Shown here piece by piece: positions 27,049-34,709 of a DNA stretch of 34,709 bases. The position numbers were made by a program, and so were the translations under genes. Position 1 is the stretch's first letter. Every line of letters begins with the position of its first letter. The notes under the pieces were generated by a model that made no database searches, had not been told where the DNA came from, and worked only from the letters and a program-made list of their open reading frames with translations. The stretch lies in contig CAITQY010000050.1 of NCBI GenBank assembly GCA_903894655.1, positions 1-34,709 of the forward strand. The letters run 5' to 3'. Source of the DNA: an uncultured Gemmatimonadota bacterium (lineage in GTDB: Bacteria > Gemmatimonadota > Gemmatimonadetes > Gemmatimonadales > Gemmatimonadaceae).

Positions 27049-27147
27049 TCCTGCGGGCCACTCGCCGTCCCCGCGGCGTGTGCCCCTCGCATCGCCCGCA
27101 CGTGTTCGCCCACCTCAAGAAGCAGCCGTGTAACGGCGGAGTGTCAT

Positions 27148-27897
27148 GTGAACGAAGTACCCGTGGTGGATGGCGTCGTGCTGGTGCACGGCGGCACCTG
27201 CGCCGCCGACATTTGGGACGAAGTGCTGCCGATGCTCTCTTTCCCCGCCGTGGCCGTCGACCTGCCAGGGCGCGGCAGCAACCCGGCCGACCTGGCCACC
27301 GTCACGCTCGATGATTGCGTCGCCGCCGTGCTGGACGCCGCCGATGCTGCGGGCTTTCGGCAGTTCGCGTTGGTGGGCCATTCAATGGGCGGGGTGACCA
27401 TCACCGAGACGGCATACCGCCATCCCGAGCGCGTACGCAGCGTCATCTACCTCGCCGCGCTGGTGCCCACGCAGGAGGTCTCGGCGGCGCGCCTCGTCAC
27501 GGGCGGCGACATGCCCTCGGGTGTGATGTCGCGCATGCCCGAGGAGATGTCCAAAGCGCTGTTTGCCAATGATCTCACGGACGCCCAGTGGGCATCGGTC
27601 GCGGCCCGCCTCGTCGACGACAGCTTCACGATCCTCAACGCGACCGTCAGCGGCCACCCGCTCGACTCCCACCGCGCGTACATCGGACTGGCCCGCGACA
27701 TTCCCGTGCCGCCCGCGCTGGTCGATGCGATGGTCGGGGTGCTCGGCCCCGACCTCGACCGGCGCACGCTGGACACGGGGCACATGATCATGAACTCGCA
27801 ACCCGAGTTGCTGGCGGCAGTGTTGGCCGAGGTGGTGAGGGCGAGGCCGGAAGCGCCGCGAACTGCCCACGACCAACACGCCGAAATACATGCATGA
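27148..27897 (+). CDS. Alpha/beta hydrolase
   Basis: GTG start; VLVHGGTCAADIWDEV, ALVGHSMGGVTITE, late His in TLDTGHMIMNSQPELL. Confidence 0.9.
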   Translation: MNEVPVVDGVVLVHGGTCAADIWDEVLPMLSFPAVAVDLPGRGSNPADLATVTLDDCVAAVLDAADAAGFRQFALVGHSMGGVTITETAYRHPERVRSVIYLAALVPTQEVSAARLVTGGDMPSGVMSRMPEEMSKALFANDLTDAQWASVAARLVDDSFTILNATVSGHPLDSHRAYIGLARDIPVPPALVDAMVGVLGPDLDRRTLDTGHMIMNSQPELLAAVLAEVVRARPEAPRTAHDQHAEIHA

Positions 27898-28561
27898 TGA
27901 ACCGCGTTGTACAACGCACGGCGCCCTTGTGCTTACCCTGGCCGTGGCCGCGTTGTTGGACATGGCCACGTCCACAGCGCTCAGCCTGACAGATCAGTCG
28001 CCCAGCGTGCCAGTGATCGTCTTTCGTACTGTCGATGCATATGTCAGTCCTGCCGCATTAATCGCCAGCTTCATCGCCGGTATGCTCTGGCTGCTCAACA
28101 GGCAAAAGGCCGGCAAGCTGTTGTTCAGTGTGACCCTGGCTCTCGCTATGCTCGCCCTGCTGGACAACTTAGTTGGCCTCATTGTGAGCCTGTTCGATAA
28201 GCAGGACAATCCAGCGGATTTGCTGCTTTCTGCAAGTCTCGTGTACATCGAAAGCTTAGCGGTATTCGCGGCATACTACTGGAAGTTTGACAACCCCTAT
28301 CAAGTGCGCATTGCCGCGGGTGAAAAAATTCATCCTGGGATTGTCTTTCCGCACAACATGTGCGCCTTCGATTCGCTGACGGGTTGGCAACCAACGTTCA
28401 TGGACTATGCGTTCCTGTCATTCAACACCGCAAGCACGTTCGGTCCCACGCTTCCAATTCCACTGCGAAACCCAATTCAAATCGGCATGATGTTTCAAGT
28501 CGCCATCGCCATGGCGGTGCTGATCATGTTGGCCGCGCGTGCGATTGGTTTAATTAGTTAA
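27890..28561 (+). CDS. Multi-pass membrane protein (DUF1345-like pore segment)
   Basis: Several hydrophobic segments; C-terminal FMDYAFLSFNTASTFGPTLPIPLRNPIQIGMMFQVAIAMAVLIMLAARAIGLIS. Overlaps the upstream gene by 8 nt. Confidence 0.65.
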   Translation: MHDEPRCTTHGALVLTLAVAALLDMATSTALSLTDQSPSVPVIVFRTVDAYVSPAALIASFIAGMLWLLNRQKAGKLLFSVTLALAMLALLDNLVGLIVSLFDKQDNPADLLLSASLVYIESLAVFAAYYWKFDNPYQVRIAAGEKIHPGIVFPHNMCAFDSLTGWQPTFMDYAFLSFNTASTFGPTLPIPLRNPIQIGMMFQVAIAMAVLIMLAARAIGLIS

Positions 28562-28726
28562 GCGCCCGCGGGGTGGTTGGCGTACGGGTGGTGGATCGCT
28601 GGGAACATCGTCAGCGCGGGCCCGGCTGAGGCAACCAACTCCGATCGAACTTCCTATGCCGATCTATCCACCATCCGGCCGATGCAGAATCACCGAGGCG
28701 ACAGCGCAAACGAGGGCCGCCCTGGT

Positions 28727-30643
28727 ATGACGTCGGTGCTCAACGACCTTCGCCGGGCCCTGCGCGAAGTGCTTGGTGTGTGCCTGACGCTGGAGCGCTC
28801 TCGCATCGCCTATCCGTGCGGTCTCCGCGCGGCGCTCACGCTGGTGGTGGTGCTGTGGATCGCGCGCAGCGGTGGCCGTATGGACATCGGCGTGCCAATG
28901 GCCATTGGCGTCCTGATGGTCAACCTGAGTGACGTCTGCGAACCCCACGGACTTCGCTGGCGCACGATGTTGTGGACCACGGCGTGTGCCTCGCTGTCCA
29001 CCTGGCTGGCAGGAATGGTTTCTGCCGATCCGGCCGCTCACCTCATCGCCGGCATACTGTTAGCGGCGGTGCTCGGGTACGCCAGCGCACTCGGCCCCAA
29101 GAGCAGCCTGGCTGGGTCCATCGGCTTGGCGATGTTCGCGCTGTATGCCGGCTCAGCGATCGGCAGCCATCGCTCCGTGGCCGATGCGCTGGCGCTCGGC
29201 GTAGGCGGCGTACTCGCCACCGTGGTCGCCATCGCGGGTTGGCCATTGCGTCGCTTCGAGGTCCCGCGGACCCACATCGCCATCGCCTACGAGCAGTTCG
29301 CCTTTCTCTGCGACGACTTGCGATCACGATGGACATCCACTGCCGTGGCCTCGGCCATTCTTGACGCGGCCCGATCGGTGGAAACAAGCGGCGCAGCGGG
29401 CCCCACCGAGGTCTGGTTGCGAAAATTCCTCGAGTGCCTTGAGCACAGCCGCTGCCTGCTGCTCGCGATCGGGCCGATGCATGAGCCACTGCCGAATCCG
29501 GCGTCGCTGGACCGCGTGCTGGCGGCTACGTCGACGTTGACCCGGGCGATGGGCGCCGCGCTGGCCTTGAAGCACCGCACGCCTCGCGTCATGACCGAGC
29601 TCGAGCGGTTTCAAGCGGCGTGCGATGGCTACACTGATGCGGCGGGCATCGAACTCGTGCGTCGCTTGCGCGGCTACCTCACCGAAGCCGCTCAATTGAT
29701 GGCTGGCAGCTGGCCGATCGGCAGCGCGGCGAGCACCCGCGTGGTCAAGCCCGCGTCTGCTGGCATCCGGTCAATGATCCGTCAGCACGTTGACATGCGC
29801 GACAGCTATGTGCGGCACGCGATCAAGCTGGCCATCACCTACGGACTGGCCGTCGCCGTTTCGCTGGGGCCATGGGATCCCAGACACATCCACCACACGT
29901 ACTGGATTCCGCTCACGGTGGCATGGATCTGCAAACCTGACCTCTACAGCACCGTGGGCAGGATCGGCATGCGGGTGCTGGGCACGACCGCCGGGGTGGT
30001 GCTGGTCACGATCTTCCTGAATGTGATTGGAAGCGAGCGCGCCATCATCCTGCTAGTCGGCATCGGGGCCTTCGTGTCGTGCGCGTTTCTGTGGGCCAAC
30101 TACGCGGTGATGGTCATTGGCATGACGCTGGCGGTGCTCTGCCTGGGGGCGATTGGCGGGGTCGCGGTCGAGGCCGAGACCTACGTGCGATTGTGGGCCA
30201 CGTTGCTGGCAGGCGGCCTCGTGGCGCTCACGGCGCTCGTTCACCCCCTGCGCAAGGGCGCAGCGGTTTCGGGTCACTTGTCACGCATGTGCAGCGACCT
30301 GCGCGCCTACGCCGAAAAGCTGCGAGCTGGCATGCCTCCGGCAGATCTGTCACAGGCTCGTGCGCTATTGCTGCGCGACCGAACCAACGCGGCGCTCACG
30401 GTGGCGGCGGCGGCGGCCGAGCCACCAGCACTGTGGGCACGGGACCGCGTCCGTGTGGACGTGGCAAGCGCGCGAGCCGTTCTGCATGAACTGGAGGCCG
30501 AGCTTTCCAAGCTGATCGCCATCGACATCCTGGGACATCAACTCCGGAGCGCGCCGACAGCCTGGCCGCAATTCGAGACCACCCTGTGCGACATCGAGCG
30601 ACGCATAGGCGCCCTGTGCGGCACGCACGCCTCGACATCGTGA
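28727..30643 (+). CDS. FUSC-family (YccS/aromatic-acid-exporter-like) inner-membrane protein
   Basis: Two hydrophobic blocks (LRAALTLVVVLWIA..., AIKLAITYGLAVAVS...YWIPLTVAWICKPDLYSTVGRIGMRVLGTTAGVVL) separated by soluble region; ATG 28727 preferred to the ORF-track start 28577. Confidence 0.85.
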   Translation: MTSVLNDLRRALREVLGVCLTLERSRIAYPCGLRAALTLVVVLWIARSGGRMDIGVPMAIGVLMVNLSDVCEPHGLRWRTMLWTTACASLSTWLAGMVSADPAAHLIAGILLAAVLGYASALGPKSSLAGSIGLAMFALYAGSAIGSHRSVADALALGVGGVLATVVAIAGWPLRRFEVPRTHIAIAYEQFAFLCDDLRSRWTSTAVASAILDAARSVETSGAAGPTEVWLRKFLECLEHSRCLLLAIGPMHEPLPNPASLDRVLAATSTLTRAMGAALALKHRTPRVMTELERFQAACDGYTDAAGIELVRRLRGYLTEAAQLMAGSWPIGSAASTRVVKPASAGIRSMIRQHVDMRDSYVRHAIKLAITYGLAVAVSLGPWDPRHIHHTYWIPLTVAWICKPDLYSTVGRIGMRVLGTTAGVVLVTIFLNVIGSERAIILLVGIGAFVSCAFLWANYAVMVIGMTLAVLCLGAIGGVAVEAETYVRLWATLLAGGLVALTALVHPLRKGAAVSGHLSRMCSDLRAYAEKLRAGMPPADLSQARALLLRDRTNAALTVAAAAAEPPALWARDRVRVDVASARAVLHELEAELSKLIAIDILGHQLRSAPTAWPQFETTLCDIERRIGALCGTHASTS

Positions 30644-30790
30644 GGCCGGACATCGACGTGATGAGCTCCGCTCATTACCCTCCCACCATGGACGCCCTCG
30701 ACATCGCGTTTGCCGAAGCCCGCCGCTTTCTGCGGCTCGCTTGACACCCGCCCTGTCGCGTCGGCAAAGCATGATGGCACCGACCACGCC

Positions 30791-31141
30791 ATGACCATCA
30801 CGCTATACGGTATCCGCAACTGCGACACGATGAAGAAGGCCCGCGCCTGGCTCGATGCACGCGGTGTCGCGTATGTGTTTCACGACTACAAGGTCGCGGG
30901 CATCGATGCGGCGACGCTCCGCGCGTGGGCGAGCTCCGTCGGCTGGGAGAAACTGCTCAACCGCGCGGGCACGACATTCCGCGCGCTGGCCGATGCGGAC
31001 AAGGTCGACCTGAACGAGGCTAGAGCGATTGCGCTCATGGTCGCCAACCCGAGTCTGATCAAACGTCCGGTACTCGAGGGGGCGGTTGGGGTGCCGCTGG
31101 TGGGTTTCAGTGCGGCAGCGTACGAGGCAGCGCTGCCGTGA
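30791..31141 (+). CDS. ArsC/Spx-family reductase, YffB-like
   Basis: MTITLYGIRNCDTMKKARAWLDARGVAYVFHDYK...LLNRAGTTFRAL...NPSLIKRPVLE...VGFS. Confidence 0.9.
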   Translation: MTITLYGIRNCDTMKKARAWLDARGVAYVFHDYKVAGIDAATLRAWASSVGWEKLLNRAGTTFRALADADKVDLNEARAIALMVANPSLIKRPVLEGAVGVPLVGFSAAAYEAALP

Positions 31142-31193
31142 TCATCCGCCGACCGTGCCTGTGTGCTTCGCCCCGCACGCCCGCGCCGACTCC

Positions 31194-33821
31194 CTACAAC
31201 GCCGCACTCAAATAAAAGTCCGTCCGCCACTGCTTGAGCGGATACAACCCGCGCGAGAAGTCCACGCGAATCAATCCATCTAGTACGCCTATCCCAACGC
31301 CTGCCCCACGCTGCGGCTGCACCTTCGCGAACGCCTCCCGGCTCCCGGCCCAACCGATATCAAAGAAGCCCACCGGCCGGAAGACGCCTTGCTTGGTTCC
31401 CACTTCCGCACGCGCCAACCAGAACGCATCGCCATCCTGCGTGCCGGCGATCTGTCCGCGCACCGTCCGCACGCCACCCACGAACCAGCCGCGCTGACGC
31501 GGCACGTCGCCGAGTGAACTGCCGATCGCGCCGGTCAACGCCGTCGAGAATCGCGACACCGGGCGCGTGATCGTGCCTTCCACCGACGCCCGCGCATACT
31601 GAAAGGTCCCCGTGCCCGCCTCGCCATTCAGCACCGTCGTCACGCGCAGTCCCTGCGGGCGATCCAGCAACAGCCGCGAATACATCCCCGACACGCCGGT
31701 CACACTCAAATCTTCCGATTCGATATTCCGGCGGAATCGGCGGTCGGCAATGAGCTTCGCCAGCGAGAAGGTGTTCACCACATTGGTGTCGCCGGCCGTC
31801 CACTGCCGCTCGATGAACAGCTTGTACTCCAGCGCACCACGACGACGCTCGCGACGCTCACTCAACTCGGCGCCCGTCGTGCGATAGTAGAACCCTTCGT
31901 CGCGTCCGTAGATGAACGCCGGCAAACTCGGGCCGAAGCTCAGTCCCCCGCCCCACTCGGGATTGGTGGCGGCGAGGCGATGATACACCGCCGCGGTCAC
32001 GGTGCGTGCGCCGTTGGTACGCGTCAGGCTCAGCTCACCGTTCGCGTGCAGATCAGCGTGACCGATGCGCCCCACCGCGTTCAGCGTGTAGCCCGCCCCC
32101 AACAGCTGCGACACCTGCACGCCGGCGGAAAATCCCTCCACGCGGTTGAAGCGCAACAGGTCGGAGCCCACGCGCACCGTCGGCCTCTGCGGCATCCACC
32201 CGGGCTGCAGCGAGAAGTCGAGTGCCGACACCAGTGCGTCGCGACTCTTGAGGTCGAACAACTCATCGTCCGACGCCACCGCCGGTGGCAGCGCGGGCGA
32301 CTTCGCGAGCTTCGCGGCATCGCACGGCATATCGTACGCCACGCGCAACGCGCCTTCGTAGCGCGATTCCACCCGCGTGTACGTGGAATCCTGTGCGCAC
32401 AGCCGACGCCGCAGGCGATCCGCAGACGACAGCTTCACCGTATCGACCACGGCGTTGCCAGTACCGCCCTGCACGGCGCCGCCGCCAATACTGATGGTGA
32501 CGTTACCACTACCCACCAGCACCGTGGTGTCACTGCGTGTCCCGGCGCCGGAGAGACGCGCCGCCGGGATCGCCGCCAATGAGAAATCGCCGTTCACTTC
32601 GTCGTAGGTGAATTTCTCATCAATGCTGAATGGCGTTCGGATAAAGCCGATCTGCGCCGACGCCGTGGCACTGTTGGCGCGCGGCAACCAGAACTTACCC
32701 TGATACAAGCCGTACTCCACGGTGATCGCATCGAGTTTCGCCTTCGCGGGACGGAACGTCGCCTTCACCCAAGCCGGTGGCCCATCGTCGGCCCCGGTAC
32801 CGCTGGCCCGCGCCTGCACCGACGGTGCGCGCAGGATCGAATCCTTGACGTACAGATCACGCGGCATACGCACCCGGGCAATCGAATCACGCAAACGGTC
32901 CGCCTCGCGGCTCACCTTGGTGTCGGCCTCGCTGTCTTCCGACGCCACATCCCAGATCTCGAGCTCGGCCGCCAGCCGGTACGCCGCGCGCACCAGCTGC
33001 CCACCGTCACGATCGAACCAGAACGAGCCCACGAACACTCTCCAGTCGGGGCGACGTGCCGTGATGCGCAACTCGCGCAACCTGATCACCCGGCCACCAT
33101 CGAGCGTGATGTCCACCGAGTCGCCCGTGGCATACGTGTAGTACGTCTCGGCGCCGTTCGCGAGTGGATGAATGACTTCACGCTCGTCGATGTCGCTCTT
33201 CACTACGCCGAAGTTGCTACTCGGAAACCAGAGCGACTCGCGCCCCGGAAAATACGGAATGGAGATAGCACCACTGAAGTCGCCATTCGCCTTGCCACCC
33301 ATCGGCACCGTCATACGCGACCCGATCGGCCGCACGCGCACACCAACATTTCGTCGCCACGAGATCTCGGCCACGTTGTCCCCACGGAACAACAGCTTCT
33401 CGAGCCCTAGCCGCTTGGCGCCCAGCCCCATCGAGATGCGCTGTGTCGCGGTGGCCTTGTAGGCCGTCAGCGCGCTATCCTGCCGCACCCGCGCCTCACG
33501 GGCCCGTAGCAGGATGCGCTTCGCCTCGGGGTCGCTGAAGGCCGACGCGCTGGCCGAGTCGGCCCGCAGCCTCCGTATCACGCTGTCGGGAGACAGCTGC
33601 CGGCGCGCCATCGAGCGGGCGTCGCGGCTAAGCTCGCGCGCCGTCGCCCGTTCCTCGGCCGTCAGCGTGTCGCGCGTGACCGGCGGCTTGGCTCGCGCCT
33701 GGCCGAACAGCGCCTCGGGACACGCGGCGGAGATCAGGCTCATCACCCCAACCAGGGCGACCACACGGAGCGAATTCGGAGAGCGCATGAACCGGGGAAC
33801 GGGACGAGACGGGGACTTCAT
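31194..33821 (-). CDS. Large secreted/outer-membrane protein with C-terminal Omp85/surface-antigen-like barrel
   Basis: Signal peptide MKSPSRPVPRFMRSPNSLRVVALVGVMSLISA; C-terminal barrel-like strands FWLARAEVGTKQGVFRPVGFFDIGWAGS...GAGVGIGVLDGLIRVDFSRGL. Start also possible at 33788; the ORF-track start at 34217 would overlap the divergent gene. Confidence 0.7.
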   Translation of the reverse strand: MKSPSRPVPRFMRSPNSLRVVALVGVMSLISAACPEALFGQARAKPPVTRDTLTAEERATARELSRDARSMARRQLSPDSVIRRLRADSASASAFSDPEAKRILLRAREARVRQDSALTAYKATATQRISMGLGAKRLGLEKLLFRGDNVAEISWRRNVGVRVRPIGSRMTVPMGGKANGDFSGAISIPYFPGRESLWFPSSNFGVVKSDIDEREVIHPLANGAETYYTYATGDSVDITLDGGRVIRLRELRITARRPDWRVFVGSFWFDRDGGQLVRAAYRLAAELEIWDVASEDSEADTKVSREADRLRDSIARVRMPRDLYVKDSILRAPSVQARASGTGADDGPPAWVKATFRPAKAKLDAITVEYGLYQGKFWLPRANSATASAQIGFIRTPFSIDEKFTYDEVNGDFSLAAIPAARLSGAGTRSDTTVLVGSGNVTISIGGGAVQGGTGNAVVDTVKLSSADRLRRRLCAQDSTYTRVESRYEGALRVAYDMPCDAAKLAKSPALPPAVASDDELFDLKSRDALVSALDFSLQPGWMPQRPTVRVGSDLLRFNRVEGFSAGVQVSQLLGAGYTLNAVGRIGHADLHANGELSLTRTNGARTVTAAVYHRLAATNPEWGGGLSFGPSLPAFIYGRDEGFYYRTTGAELSERRERRRGALEYKLFIERQWTAGDTNVVNTFSLAKLIADRRFRRNIESEDLSVTGVSGMYSRLLLDRPQGLRVTTVLNGEAGTGTFQYARASVEGTITRPVSRFSTALTGAIGSSLGDVPRQRGWFVGGVRTVRGQIAGTQDGDAFWLARAEVGTKQGVFRPVGFFDIGWAGSREAFAKVQPQRGAGVGIGVLDGLIRVDFSRGLYPLKQWRTDFYLSAAL

Positions 33822-33975
33822 GACCAACACGACGGTCTCGGTGACCATACGGAGGGCCGGACCGAGCGGTTTCCCCGCCTGAAACGTAATTTCGAGGTTC
33901 GCCCGTTGTGCCCGGTTCGTTACGGCCACCGGCGACCTCTGTCCCAGATTCGCCGACCACCATTGGGAGTCCGCC

Positions 33976-34709
33976 GTGCATCCGATCCGCTTTCGCGACT
34001 GCTTTCGCTCCACCCGTTCCCTGATCGCCGGTCTCACGGCGTTCGCCGCCGTACCGGCGTCTGCGCCCGCGCTGCTGGCCCAGGGAGCCACCCCGCCGGC
34101 CACGGCGACCACACCGGCGGCCACCGTGCCCGTTGACCCCCGTCTCGAGAAGCTGAAGGCCGAGGCGCTGGTCATGGTCGAATCCCGCGCCAAGCAGGTG
34201 CAGGAGATCGTGGACATGCTCTTCTCGTTCCAGGAGCTCGGCTTCCAGGAGTTCGAGTCGCAGCGCTACATCACCACGCTGCTGGCCAAGGAAGGCTTCA
34301 CCATCGAGAAGGGCGTGGCGGGTATGCCGTCGTCGTGGACGGCCAAGTGGAGCTACGGCACCGGCAAGCCGGAGATCTCGCTCGGCTCCGACGTGGACGG
34401 CATTCCGCAGGCCAGCAACAAGCCGGGCGTGGGCTACCGCGATCCGATGGTGAGCGGCGGCCCGGGACATGGCGAAGGGCACAACGCCGGTCAGGCCGTG
34501 AACATCGTGGCGTCGATCGTCGTGAAGCAGCTCATGCAGCGCGACAAGATCAACGGCACGCTGCTGCTGTGGCCGGGCATCGCCGAAGAACAGATGGCGG
34601 GCAAGGCGTTTCTGGTGCGCTCGGGGCTGTTCAAGAACACTGATGTCACGCTGTTCACGCACGTCGGCAACGATCTCGGCGTGTCGTGGGGAGCCAGCGG
34701 TTCGAGCGC
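33976..34709 (+). CDS. M20-family amidohydrolase/peptidase, AbgB-like (3' end outside window)
   Basis: GTG start, signal peptide ending near ALLAQ; FSFQELGFQEFESQ, ISLGSDVDGIPQ, GPGHGEGHNAGQ, GIAEEQMAGKAF. Open to the last base, so absent from the ORF track. Confidence 0.88.
   Translation, partial: MHPIRFRDCFRSTRSLIAGLTAFAAVPASAPALLAQGATPPATATTPAATVPVDPRLEKLKAEALVMVESRAKQVQEIVDMLFSFQELGFQEFESQRYITTLLAKEGFTIEKGVAGMPSSWTAKWSYGTGKPEISLGSDVDGIPQASNKPGVGYRDPMVSGGPGHGEGHNAGQAVNIVASIVVKQLMQRDKINGTLLLWPGIAEEQMAGKAFLVRSGLFKNTDVTLFTHVGNDLGVSWGASGSS

Noticed and set aside
30688-30744. 18-codon ORF MDALDIAFAEARRFLRLA between FUSC and ArsC-like genes
   Set aside because: Too short to support without conservation or ribosome-binding evidence.
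33822-34217. N-terminal extension of the 1007-aa outer-membrane ORF
   Set aside because: A clear signal peptide begins at 33821 or 33788, and the extension overlaps the divergent M20 gene.
1-34709. CRISPR array, transposase, integrase, prophage, tRNA or rRNA
   Set aside because: Scanned by eye; no regularly spaced repeats, transposase-like ORFs or recognisable RNA genes were found. tRNAscan-SE and Infernal would be decisive for RNAs.

Overview
The window is a high-GC, densely coded bacterial chromosome segment. Gene style suggests Gemmatimonadota, but that is inference only. It carries about 24 protein-coding genes, most with signal peptides or lipoboxes: many secreted or periplasmic hydrolases and outer-membrane proteins. 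In order: OprB-like porin C-terminus (cut by the window start), small hypothetical, alpha/beta hydrolase, internally duplicated secreted protein, J-domain/KTSC fusion, YbjQ-like protein, secreted hypothetical, ankyrin protein, copper amine oxidase, a 1312-aa three-hydrolase fusion (C39-like cysteine peptidase + S9 peptidase + class C beta-lactamase-like), DUF6067/GH-like protein, DUF952+Cupin_5 fusion, two amidohydrolase genes (three domains, two apparently catalytically degenerate), GH10 xylanase-like lipoprotein, amidase-signature enzyme, YHYH lipoprotein, orphan response regulator, alpha/beta hydrolase, low-GC membrane protein, FUSC transporter, ArsC/YffB-like reductase, large outer-membrane protein, and the N-terminus of an M20/AbgB-like peptidase (cut by the window end). 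I saw no tRNA, rRNA, CRISPR array or mobile element. The strongest candidates for something new are the triple-hydrolase fusion directly abutting the copper amine oxidase (TAAATG junction), the pseudoenzyme-rich amidohydrolase operon, and a pair of G-quadruplex motifs in its divergent promoter region. All domain names come from reading motifs by eye; no database search was run.
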